The notes under the pieces were generated by a model. That model saw only the letters and a list, made by a program, of their open reading frames with translations, was not told the origin of the DNA and did no database searches. A DNA stretch of 64,000 bases from Lantana camara (taxonomy: Eukaryota; Streptophyta; Magnoliopsida; Lamiales; Verbenaceae): the NCBI GenBank assembly GCA_037501455.1, contig CM074859.1:23255001-23319000 (forward strand), given 5' to 3'. A program made the translations under genes and the position numbers. Shown here one piece after another: positions 34,662-45,457 of the stretch (positions are counted from its first letter, which is position 1; every line of letters begins with the position of its first letter).

Positions 34662-37600
34662 CTCCCCCTCAAGCTGACTGTGGGATCACACACATTCAGC
34701 TTGCTAAGAACGTCTGAAAACACTCGCTCAGTAACAGCCTTAGTGAGAATATCGGTCAACTGATCTTCTGACCGCACAAACGGAAACGTTACGATCCCAC
34801 TCTCGAGTTTTTCCTTTATAAAGTGTCGGTCCACTTCTATGTGCTTTGTTCGGTCATGCTGAACTGGGTTTTCTGAGATGCTTATCGCCGCCTTATTATC
34901 ACACCACAAACGACACTTCTCTTTTACTGAAAATCCAAGTTCCTCAAGGAGCTTTCGTAACCACAGGACTTCTGCCAGTCCTCGTGCAATACCCCTGAAC
35001 TCGGCCTCTGCGCTGGATAGTGCAACTACTTTTTGCTTCTTGCTCTTCCACGTGACAAGAGTGCCACCAACAGTGGTAAAATAACCCAAAGTGGAGCGCC
35101 GATCATCCTGATTTCCGGCCGAATCTGCATCCGTATAGGCCTCAACGGATAGATCTCCGTGCTTTTGGAACAACACTTCTCTCCCAGGAGTCCCCTTAAG
35201 ATATCTGACTACTCTAAGTGCTGCTTCCATATGATCCTGCTGAGGTCGGTGCATAAACTGACTTAACACGCCTACTGCATAGGCAATATCAGGCCTCGTG
35301 TGTGACAAATAGATCAACTTCCCAACGAGGTGCTGATACCGGCTCCGGTCTACCATTACTGCCTCTTCTTTTATCCTTAGCCCGTGATTCACAACGATAG
35401 GAGTCCCTGCTGGTTTGCTGTCAAGTAACCCTGTCTCTGCTAATAGATCAAGTACGTACTTCCGTTGGGAAATAAAGATTCCCCGCCTTGACCTAAGTAC
35501 CTCAATCCCTAAGAAGTACTTCAATTCCCCCAAATCTTTCATTTCAAATTCCTCAAACAAATTCTTCCTCAAATGCTTAATTTCCTCAAGATCATTCCCA
35601 GTGATGATCATGTCATCAACATAGATGCTAAGACAGGTTACTAACTCACCCCTCCTCTTAAAGAACAAAGTATGGTCCGAATTACTCTGTTTGAACCCAT
35701 ACTTTCTCATAGCAACTGTGAATCTCCTAAACCAGGCTCTCGGTGACTGCTTGAGCCCATAGAGTGCTCTCTTCAACCTACATACTTCCCCTGCACAAAA
35801 CTGTTCAGAGAACCCTGGTGGAGGCTCCATGTATACTTCTTCTTCCAATTTCCCATGTAGAAAGGCATTCTTCACATCAAACTGATGCAACGGCCAATCC
35901 TGATTAGCTGCTATCGAGAAAAGTACTCTGATGGTGTCAATCTTAGCAACTGGAGAAAAAGTCTCTGAATAATCCACTCCGTACGTCTGTGTATACCCCT
36001 TGGCTACCAATCTAGCCTTATACTCAATGGACCCATCTGATCGATGTTTGATGGTGAACACCCATCGGCAACCTACCGGTCTCTTCCCAGGTGGCAATCT
36101 ACTCTTTTCCCAAGTCATGTTCTTTTCAAGGGCCATCATCTCTGTTTTCATGGCCGACTTCCACTCATCATTCTTCTGAGCATCTTCAACTGTTCTAGGA
36201 AGCACATCGGCGTAAACTGCTCCTGAATATGCTCTAGCTGTCACTGTTAGCTTTCCCTATGCATAATCAGCCACCGGATACTGGGATTTTTTGGGTTCAT
36301 ACTCCGGTTCATACCTCTTTGGAGGCACTCCCCGATTACTCCGTGGTGGAAGAACATACCGGTTACTTCCCGTGGGCTCCCCCTAAACCTATCGTTCCTG
36401 ATCCTGTAACTCCTCTATGTGCAGATTATCAATAGTACCAACAGAATTATGATCAAATGTGGAAGTTTCAAGGGGTACCTCAGGAACATTCAGTGGTTCG
36501 GATCCTGGGATTGGTGCTGACATAAGGGGCTGAACTGTGGGAGACGTCTGCTCGGTGGTCCCGCCTACTGGATCTTTTGGGTCCGGATCTGGCATAGTGG
36601 AGTATGACGCCCAACTTAGTGGATCTATAGACTGCTCCCCCTGACCGCTAGGTTGGGTGTGGTAGAAGAACTCAGTTTCTAGGAAGTCACAGTTCATGGT
36701 GGTGTACAGGCGACGTGTGGATGGGTGATAACAACGATACCCTTTTTGGTTAACCTCATACCCAACAAAGACACATTTAACTGAACATGGGTCAAATTTG
36801 GTATGCTCTTGTTTAGGGATATGGACAAATACTGAACACCCAAAGACACGAGGCTGCAGAGTAAGAGGTGAAGGAATACTAACATATCTGGAAAGTTCTG
36901 AGAGTGGTGTCTTAAGATCAAGAATCTTAGTGGGCAACCGATTGAGGAGATAAACGGCTGTGGCAATAGCTTCAGGCCAAAAAGACTTAGGAACACCCGC
37001 ATCAAACATAATGGCCCTAGCAATTTCAAGGATAATTCGGTTTTTACGTTCAGCAACCCCATTTTGTTCAGGTGTATAAGCACAGGTGGTTTGGTGAACA
37101 AGACCCGTTTCTGAGAAAAACTGTTTAAAACTGGAATTAACATATTCCCCCCCCCCCCCCCAAATTATCTGACCGAAGAATATGTATTTGAGCCTTAAAC
37201 TGAGTTTGGACCATGTTATAAAACTGGACAAACTTAGAAAAAACCTCTGATTTATGTTTCAAAAAATATATCCAAGTCATGCGCGAGCAATCATCAACAA
37301 ACAACACAAAGAAACGAAAACCAGAGTGAGAGCCCGTATACGGAGCTGGACCCCAAGCGTCCGAGTGTATAAGGGAAAAAACTGTGTTACTACGAGTTCC
37401 AGAATACGGATATGACTGTTTATGACTCTTGGCTAGAATACAAGTCTCACAGGATAACTGACTCTTAGACTTTCTAAAGATACTTGGAAAGAGTAAGTGT
37501 AAGTAGCTAACCGATGGGTGACCTAACCGACGATGCCATAACTACTGTTGCCTCTCAACAGTCCCGTGAGGCAGCGCTGCAGTTCCGTTTTGAGCCACAT

Positions 37601-38816
37601 CATCCACATAGTACAACCCACCACGTTCAGTGCCAAGCCCAATCACTTTCCCCGACTGAAAATCCTGCAGAAGACAGAAACCAGAATAGATCACTACTAC
37701 GCAATTTAATTCGCGGGTAATATGACTAACAGAAAGCGGCTTGCAGGATAAACTATGAACATATAGACAGTTTTTCAAGGTTAAGGATGGAGATATATTA
37801 ATCGTTCTGGTGCCCTGAACCGGTAATAGATCTCCGTTAGCGCACTGAATAGGTGGTCTTGTAGACTTTGACACGGTAATCAAGTCATTACTGTCATAAG
37901 TCATGGTATCGGTGGCCCCACAATCAATAACCCACTCGACTGGCTTGGGTCCTTGGGTTATATAGGCATTTACACATTTTGGGGGGTCATTCTGCACATC
38001 TTTCAAATTTGGGGGACTGATCTGACAAGATTGAGAAATTGGAGGACCCATCTGTAGTTCCTCCAAACTATAGGGACTAATCTGTAATTTATTACTTAAG
38101 TAGGGTTGGGAAACCCTATTTCCCTTTCTTTCAGCCGACATTTTCCATTCCAAGCTTGGGAAACCTGGGGAATTTGCTGTTTCGTTTAATTTCTTGGTTG
38201 AAAGAGAGAAACCAATTTCTCTAGCTGCTGCCGCCTCATGGTTTGGCGGCCACCGTCCGACCACCTCATGGCCTCCGCCTGAATTCCCGGTGACCAACGA
38301 CTCTGGGTTCGGCGCCAGTGGCCTCCACTGTAAATCTCCCGTCACCTGAAACTGAGCCGTGACGGTTCCTTGCTGAAAAAACGCCGTCTGTGGCTGCTGG
38401 AGAACCGTCGTTGGCGGCTGTTTCTGCTGAAAAATTGTCGCCCCTGTTATCCGTTGAACCATCGCCGCTGGTGGGTTCTGAAAGTGTGTCGGTTGCTGCT
38501 GAAATTCCAGCGATGTCCGCTGCCTTATCGCTGGTGCTACAAAGGCGAGCCCGGCCTCGCTATCTCCTCCACTTTCTTCCTCAGCGACAGCGGTTATGGC
38601 GGCGCTACCAGCGTTGCCGCCGCCGTCCCGCCTCTGTTTTCCCACGCTCTTGGTTCTGTGTTTGCTCGGCCACCCTTCCAGAAAACCAATCACTTCGTAA
38701 CACTGCTCTTTTGTGTGACTTGGTTTCCGGCAGTGGCTGCACGTTGTTCGGCTGCCATCACGCTGTGAAGACTCCGCCTCTTCCGATGGTCGCCGATCTG
38801 AGAGTGGTTTGGTCAT
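34643..38816 (-). pseudogene. Copia gag-pol remnant lacking the main gag domain
   Basis: Reading leftward: a CCHC knuckle (CSHCRKPSHTKEQC), a long Q/P-rich linker, a protease with VIDCGATDT (Cys where DSGA is usual), the GAG-pre-integrase motif LWHRRLGHPS, and integrase with GVAERKNR. Reverse transcriptase with IYVDDMI and RNase H with LWCDNKAAIS follow, ending at 34643. The capsid-like gag domain normally found upstream of the knuckle is missing. Reading frame reaches the primer-binding site without it. The frame is broken by a stop just before LWHRR (about 37542), a run of 15 C at 37147-37161 inside the integrase, and three stops at about 36257-36389. The reverse transcriptase to RNase H part is an open 533-codon frame. 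The copy cannot act on its own. Confidence 0.9.
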
Positions 38817-38881
38817 GGCGGTAGATGATGAGCCCGGAAAATCGTTAAAAAACTGTAAACGATTAACCTGCTCTGATACCA

Positions 38882-39071
38882 AGTTAGAATTTAGAATTTA
38901 GACTTTGGGGAAATTTTCTGTATTCCATTGATTGTTGTATTGAAAAGATTACAACACGAGATACACTATATAACGATACAAATACCTACAAGTAAGGAAG
39001 AGATATGTACAAGGAATATAATTTGCTAACTAAGGAAACAAATCCCGACTAATTAGCCGTAATCTCTAACA
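38882..39071 (-). repeat. 5' LTR of the copia element
   Basis: 190 bp, 98% identical to 34472-34661; the primer-binding site follows directly at its inner edge. Confidence 0.93.
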
Positions 39072-39141
39072 GCATGGAGCAAACTAGAAATTAACATATG
39101 CAAATAAAAAAATATTTTTTTCAGATCTCTGTTTTGTTTTC

Positions 39142-39529
39142 TGATATGGACGGAGATACATGATATCAAAAGAGAAGAGTAAGGATTGGATATGATTAAT
39201 ATGATTCAATATTTACGATATGCATTAGTTTGGATAGGGATTGATATGGTCCTGTTTTAGTACTATATTTAAGTCTTTACGTAACTTTCCTTTGCAGAGT
39301 CCTTATTGTTTAGGTTGTCTTCTTATTTATTATGTAGGTTTGACAATAGTTAATATCAATAACATAATTATCGATTCTCTAGAATCTTTTCTCTCAAATC
39401 TCCTTCTCCCCTAAGTTTCATCGGCCGGTCGGTCTTACCGGATTATCTCTCTCTCTCTCATTCCTTTTCTTACGAGTTCGAGACCACTCCAAAGTCTCTT
39501 ATGATACGTTCATATCACTGTTCGTATCA
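39142..39529 (+). repeat. 5' LTR of the gag-only element
   Basis: 388 bp, TG...CA termini, followed by the primer-binding site. Confidence 0.9.
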
Positions 39530-39553
39530 TTGGTGCTCTCGTTGAGAGTCGCG

Positions 39554-40330
39554 ATGTCCGAGACAATTAGTGAAGATTGTTTCAAGGAGTTCCAAACAAT
39601 TAGCGAAGATCGTTTTAAGGAATTCCAACAACAAAGCGAGGCAAATCTTCAGAAATTCCAACAACAAATGGTTGTACAGATGATTTCTCACACTGCGACG
39701 ATGCAACAATTGAATCAAACCATCCAGAAGTTGTAGCACGGCTTGGGCATCGTGTTGTCTAGGACGGAAAAATCGCGAGCAGAGTCCGAATCTTACAGTT
39801 CTCATCGTAGTGGGGAAGTACTAACACCCTTCTTACCCAATCCTATCACTAAGATGCGCATTGACATGCCGAAATGCGATGGCATAGATCCCTTGGGATG
39901 GCTTTTTCAGGCATAAGAGTACTTCGTGTTTTACGGTACACTAGAAAATTCGCGATTGGCAACGGTGGGTTTAATGCTGGAAGACCCTGCCTTAAATTGG
40001 TTTCGATGGCATCAATGCAACAACTTATTGGATTCTTGGCAGGATTTTGTCACCAAGTTTATGTGTCGTTTTGACCCACTAAACTATGTGGATTACTTCA
40101 GAATGCTTATCAAGGTTTAACAGACGGGATCCGTTTTGGAGTACCAAATCGCTTTTGAGAAAGTTTTGGTTAACTTCACAGATATTTCTAAGGTGAATAT
40201 ACAATCTCTCTGTCATACCGGATTGAAGCCACACTTGTAACACGAGATTATATTACTGAACCCGACTCGTTGTCGGCATCCTTTGCTTTTACACGTGAAT
40301 TGGAAGCCAAACATCAGGCTTGGTCTTCGT
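39554..40330 (+). pseudogene. Gag remnant of the gag-only LTR element
   Basis: An ATG at 39554 starts a helical, Gln-rich stretch with repeated ISED.FKEFQ units that stops at 39734-39736. Further on, in other frames, MPKCDGIDPLGWLF, ENSRLATVGLMLEDPALNWF and SWQDFVTKFMCRFDP match the retrotransposon gag domain of Ty3-gypsy elements. Several stops and shifts break it. No protease, reverse transcriptase or integrase sequence is present between the LTRs. Confidence 0.8.
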
Positions 40331-40777
40331 CCTTACCTACACGCTAATTGGGTGAACAGACCACCATGCCTTGAGGCCCTTTACTCCAGTGGGGGCACCT
40401 TATGTGCCGTCGTCCTTGATACCATTACTTCCTAACCCGGCACCGCATTAGTTATTATCGCCGAAATCGTCTACAAATCTACCCATCTGGCTTTTACCTC
40501 GTGAAGAGTGTTTAGAGCACGACGCGAAGGGCCTAAATAAGGGTGTGTCGCCTATTGTATGTTGACTGACCTCCACCATGACAAGGCTCCATCGCAGTCG
40601 GTAAAGGTCCACAAAATCCGCACGGCGCTATGCAATAGTTTTTCCGAAGAATAATGGTTGGTTAACTGGTCGAGTGGGTCTCTCAATGACGCCTCATTGG
40701 AACCGGCGGGCAACATTCGGATGGTTGTTCCCGAATTACACCTTGAGGACAAGGTGGTCCTTGATGGGTAAGGGAGT

Positions 40778-41161
40778 GATATGGACGGAGATGCACGATA
40801 TCAAGAGAGAAGAGTAGGGATTGGATAGGATTAATATGATTCAATATTTACGATATGCATTAGTTTGGATAGGGATTGGTATGGTCTTGTTTTAGTACTA
40901 GATTTAAGTCTTTACGTAACTTTCCTTTGCAAAGTCCTTATTGTTTGGGTTGTCTTCTTATTTATTATGTAGGTTTGACAATAGTTGATATCAATAACAT
41001 AATTATCAATTCTCTAGAACCTTTTCTCTCAAATCTCCTTCTCCCCTAAATTTCACAGTCTTACCGGATTATCTATCTCTCTCTCTCTCATCCCTTTTTT
41101 CACGAGTTCGAGACTACTCCAAAAAGTCTCTTGCAATACGTTCATATCACTGTTCGTATCA
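40778..41161 (+). repeat. 3' LTR of the gag-only element
   Basis: 384 bp, preceded by the purine tract; differs from the left LTR by many substitutions and small indels, including loss of a CGGCCGGTC segment. Confidence 0.9.
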
Positions 41162-41281
41162 TTTTCTAATTGAGATCTGGATCTCTTTGAAATCTTGATT
41201 TCTATTTTCTTTTTTATCGCCGTTTCTCTTGTTTTTTTTTTTTTTTTTTGTCTTTTCTCTCTCTCTCTCTCTCGCATGAGA

Positions 41282-41451
41282 GTATTTATGCTCTAGTATG
41301 AGAATTGTTTTTTCTCTCGAATGAGAGCAATTTTACTTTCTTCTTCATTTGAGATTTTATATGCAGGTATTTATTCTCTCGTATGAGAATTGTTTTTTCT
41401 CTTGCATGAGAACAATTTTACTTTCTTCTTCATTTGAGATCTTATATGCAG
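41282..41451. repeat. 85-bp direct tandem duplication
   Basis: Two units starting GTATTTAT at 41282 and 41367 share TATGAGAATTGTTTTTTCTC and TTTTACTTTCTTCTTCATTT and both end in ATATGCAG. A (CT)n tract lies just before, at about 41254-41274. Confidence 0.85.
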
Positions 41452-44410
41452 GGTATTCCTAGTACTGTTGCTTCTCTCGACACTTATGGATGACTGCATC
41501 TACTTCAAAACCAAATCAGACGGAGAAACACCTAATCACAAATCGACCTGTATGACTCAAACTTTAACAACTAAAGAATCTGCAAACGCTGAGATTCGGT
41601 GGTAGTGAAATTAAGTTTGACTAGCTATTAAGTATTAGTTTTATCATTGAGAATACTAGTTTCTATTCTATTAGACGTGGAACAACTGTGATTGTCAACA
41701 AATTTGTTAGAATTGTGATTGTCTACTTTGTATGTTTTGATTCTGATTGATTTAGTAAATTTCCCTGGGTTTGTATTTAAAAAAAAAAAAAAAAAAAGTA
41801 GAAGAAACAAGAGATAAAATACCACAAAAGTGAAATAGAATATGCAAACTCAAAGAAACTCAGCGAACAAGATTAGGATAATTAAAGTTTGATTAATTAG
41901 AATGGAAGCAAAGTATATCATTCAACACTACTTGATTCCATTCAAATCTTCTTTTGTTCTTTATCATGTCTTTTTCTTTCAAAACTTATTGAAGTTAAGC
42001 ATCACTGCAACGAAAATTGCAAAGCAAATAAGATCAAAGAATTGTAACCGGCCTCATACTATCATACGTTTCTCTCTCATTTTAGCTATATCCTCCCGGA
42101 TTTCTTGAAGTTGATAATATTCAAAATAAGCATTTGAGCAACTCAGGTAACTATTTCCAAGAGTAATTTTTGTAGGTTTCAACAAATATTTCTTCCATTA
42201 TGTATAAGGGCAATGAATTCATTCATGTTTTTAGTTTTCTTTTGTTTACCATTTATGCTTTCACGCTTACAAATCAACACACATCTAATTTGATTTTCTA
42301 AATATTTGAGGGTAGGGACTAGGGATCATATGTATTTTAAATACGACTGAAATTAGTTGAGCTCATGCTGCAGCACAAATTATAAAGTTTGAGAAAGCGA
42401 CCAAAAAATCTTGATTTTATTTTTAGTGTCATCTATCTATCTATCTATTTATATTATGAAAACGAGTTTGGTTCTTGGGTTTTTTAAAGCTTATTAATCT
42501 CCCAAAACACGCTTATAGTTATGTTCTCAATAATTTTTAATCAAGGTTAATTATGTAAAATACATTGTAAATCATTATTACTAAAATCTTTGTAAATACT
42601 TACTTAAGTATAGATAAGAATTTCGCTACAATTCTAACTCTAATCAAAATTTATCCACACTTCATGCCAATCGAAATCTAATTAATTTTTCTATTTAAAT
42701 TTCTATCTATGTGTAAATCATTTTATACACAAGAAGAGAAATTAATATTATTAGTAAAAATAAAATAATTTTAATATATATATTATATAGTTTCACCATA
42801 CTTTAACTTGGGCATATATTAAAATGTTAGAAAATGTTAAAATTACTTATTTATAATATTTATATAAAAAATATACATAAATGATCTATTAGTGTAACAT
42901 GTACACTAATTTGATAAGGAGTATAGTTCAAAGGTAATATATTTTTTCTTACTTTCAATAATCATGAGGGATAGCTAAAAAAGGAAATTTATAACTTTGC
43001 ACTTCTATATAGTTTAACTGAATTACAAAAATATCTCCCCTTATTTCTTGTTAATGGACTCTAAAAAAACAGAATAATTTATATGATTTTATTCTTATTC
43101 TATTTATTTTACATTTATTTTATTTAGCATATGCTATGCAAGTTTTATACTGGCTCAAATTATAAAATATTTTTCAAATTTTTTAAAGAATTTAATTAAG
43201 GAATATAATAATAAAAAATTCTATATACTTTATATCCATAATTATGTGGACTATTAATTAAGTGTCCATTATTTATACATTAATCATTAGAATTTGTTTC
43301 AAAAATTTATATATCCCAATCACTAACACTCTTCATTTGTAAGAAGATCTCCAAATATGGTAGTGTCCATAGCTTAGTTACATGTATCCTCAATTTTCCT
43401 TTCTCATTATCATTAAGGGGAGAACAAAATTAATTAATAATTTTTTTAATGCAATTGGAAAAAATAAGCAGAATCACATGAAATCAAAAGGAAATTGTCG
43501 ATCAAAACAAATTATTATTATGAGAAAGGAAATGGTGATCTAATTTATAATGAGTATATAACTAATAATTATGATATAAGATATTTTGAATTTCTTAAAA
43601 ATGTACGATGAAACAAAAAAGATTTAAAAGAAAAAAATACGGAATTAAATAATCATTTCATTTTAAAGAATGCTGTCATGGTTGAAAATGAGATAGTAAT
43701 AAATAATCATAACAAGACAAACTTTGCATGTACTAAATTATAGAAGAAAAAGAAAAATCTATTCAATAAGTATGATGTTTTATTAGTATTTTTAGAAATC
43801 TATAACAAAGTTTGATACTTTAGAAAATTTAATCAAATAAATTTAATAATTAAAAAATATCTAGAAAAAATTATGTGATTAATGTGCAACGTATATTATT
43901 TTACGAATTATATATAAAAGAATGACTAAATCACCAGCAATATATCATCTAGCACATAATATTGTCTTCCTTTGGGCATTCGGAGATGACTATATCCAGG
44001 TTTTGTAGTGTCTCACAATTTTGATAGGGAAACATAGAGTTAATGTTAATTTCATACCCTGTGAATTCTGATATATTCAATTTTCAATTTACCTTTCAAA
44101 AAAATAAAAATGAGCAAAAAGTCTTCTTTTGTTTTTTAAAGTTTAGCACACCACCTCCCTTACGGTTTTGAATCCAAATTTATGATTGAACCACTAAAAA
44201 GCCCCTCTAAAACGTAAAAGAAATACATTTAAAAAAGGATTATGTCTTTTCATTTTAATTATTTTTTATTTATATTTTATTATTAGTTTTTTTTTTCTTC
44301 CAGTCATTTTCATCCCTTCAAAGTCCCTACCGTCTCCCCCAAATACCATCCTGGTTTCCCCACAGCTATTACCGGAAGCAATTGAATTAATTAACCTGTG
44401 TGTATATGTG
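41452..44410. other. AT-rich intergenic region
   Basis: Nearly 3 kb of AT-rich sequence without any convincing coding frame on either strand. It probably consists of decayed repeats. A phrase near 42810-42890 resembles one at about 33685-33745 (AAAATGTTAGAAAATGTTAAA), so at least one unnamed repeat family is present. Confidence 0.5.
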
Positions 44411-44577
44411 TATATACACAGTGGCGGAGCCAGATATTTTATTCAGGGGGTCGATCAAAGCATAATATTTTATTTTTTAATCCCAATTATTATTAATTTA
44501 TTATATTGACCCTCACTAATATTAATTTTAATTTTTATGAGGGGGTCAAATAATGCAAAACTAGAAATATTATATAC

Positions 44578-45366
44578 TGATGGGGTCAAAATACGATCGT
44601 CCTACGTCAAGACACGTGACATCACGAAATGATGACATCTGTCTCCCCAAAGCGGCATCCATCTGCGCACGAGCGCCCAGCCTTCTTCAGGGGGTAAGCC
44701 CAACGAGCGCTATCACCTCCACGAGCGTCCTGTATGCTTGGTACGCCCACATGCCGAGGGAGCCCTCTTCGAGCGTCACACTCCCTCAGAGTGGCCTCTC
44801 CTTTGGCTCGTCATCTGAACTGGGGCCCACATTCCCCTCAGCAGATATCTTGGCCCCCAAGACTCAAGGTTGTCACGAGCGCGCTCTCAAGCCCTCGTTA
44901 CCAACCGCCCAAATGGCTCTCTGACACAACGTACATGCCCGCGCACCTGCCACTGTTGCCAGCACTAACTTTCGGCCACTTTTGCAGAAGATTCCTCCTA
45001 GGTTTCTTTCTCATGGCGCCACGTGTTAGGGCAACATTCGGCCAGGACCACTTGAGGCAAATGACCAAAGGGCCCTTGACCCTCAACTATAAATAGCCAA
45101 AGTCATCTTCTACACAAGTAAGCTTTCTTCATCCCCGCAACTGTGACTGAACTTACATTTTCTTCATACACTGAACTGACTTGAGCGTCGGAGAGCCAAA
45201 CTGGGTATCACCCCCAGTTCCCCCAGCTTGGCCTTCTGACTCTTCTTGTGCTTGTCCCAACAGGTTGAACTCACTTCCTCAACTCCGGCGAAGCTCCGGT
45301 GGTTTCCTCCACAAATATAAATTGTAAAGTGATCGGATTCGGATCCACCCATTCCCGGACCCATCA
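44578..45366 (+). repeat. 5' LTR of the Tat element
   Basis: 789 bp, starts TGATGGGGTC and ends CCCATCA. A TATA box CTATAAATAG lies at 45087-45096, so transcription should start about 30 bases on, near 45120-45130. Confidence 0.93.
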
Positions 45367-45370
45367 TTTT

Positions 45371-45388
45371 TGGCGCCGTCTGTGGGAA
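45371..45388 (+). other. Primer-binding site of the Tat element
   Basis: TGGCGCCGTCTGTGGGAA starts 4 bases after the LTR. TGGCGCCGTC at this place is common in plant gypsy elements and is likely a tRNA-Asp match, judged from memory of the class rather than by alignment. Confidence 0.7.
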
Positions 45389-45457
45389 ACCAGTCTTCCT
45401 TCTTCTTCCTTTCTTTTTGTTGGTAGAAAAACAAGCACATCTTCACTTTCAACAGCC

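Larger units (their letters stand above)
34472..39071 (-). mobile_element. Ty1-copia LTR retrotransposon, degenerate, 4.6 kb
   Basis: Two 190-bp LTRs (34472-34661 and 38882-39071) face the minus direction. A 5-bp duplication GCATG flanks them (34467-34471 and 39072-39076). A primer-binding site TGGTATCAGAGC (minus strand, ending at 38881) matches the initiator tRNA-Met 3' end. A purine tract (GAGGGGGAG on the minus strand) adjoins the other LTR. The LTRs differ at 4 of 190 positions, all C/T transitions. The gene order protease-integrase-reverse transcriptase-RNase H is copia type. Confidence 0.95.
39142..41161 (+). mobile_element. Non-autonomous gag-only LTR retrotransposon (TR-GAG-like), 2.0 kb
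   Basis: LTRs at 39142-39529 and 40778-41161 both begin TGATATGGACGG and end GTTCGTATCA. The 5-bp duplication TTTTC lies at 39137-39141 and 41162-41166. A primer-binding-like site TTGGTGCTCTCGTTGAGAG follows the left LTR, and a purine-rich tract GGTAAGGGAG precedes the right one. The 1.25-kb interior codes only gag-like sequence. The LTRs differ at roughly 6-7% of sites, so it is older than the neighbouring elements. It lies 70 bp from the copia element. Confidence 0.92.

Noticed and set aside
38370..38824. Plus-strand open frames opposite the copia gag remnant
   Set aside because: Shadows of the Q/P-rich minus-strand frame; no domains.
44580..45096. Open frames of about 114-120 codons repeated at 44.6 and 56.6 kb
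   Set aside because: They are duplicate translations of the two LTRs of the Tat element and lack any known domain.
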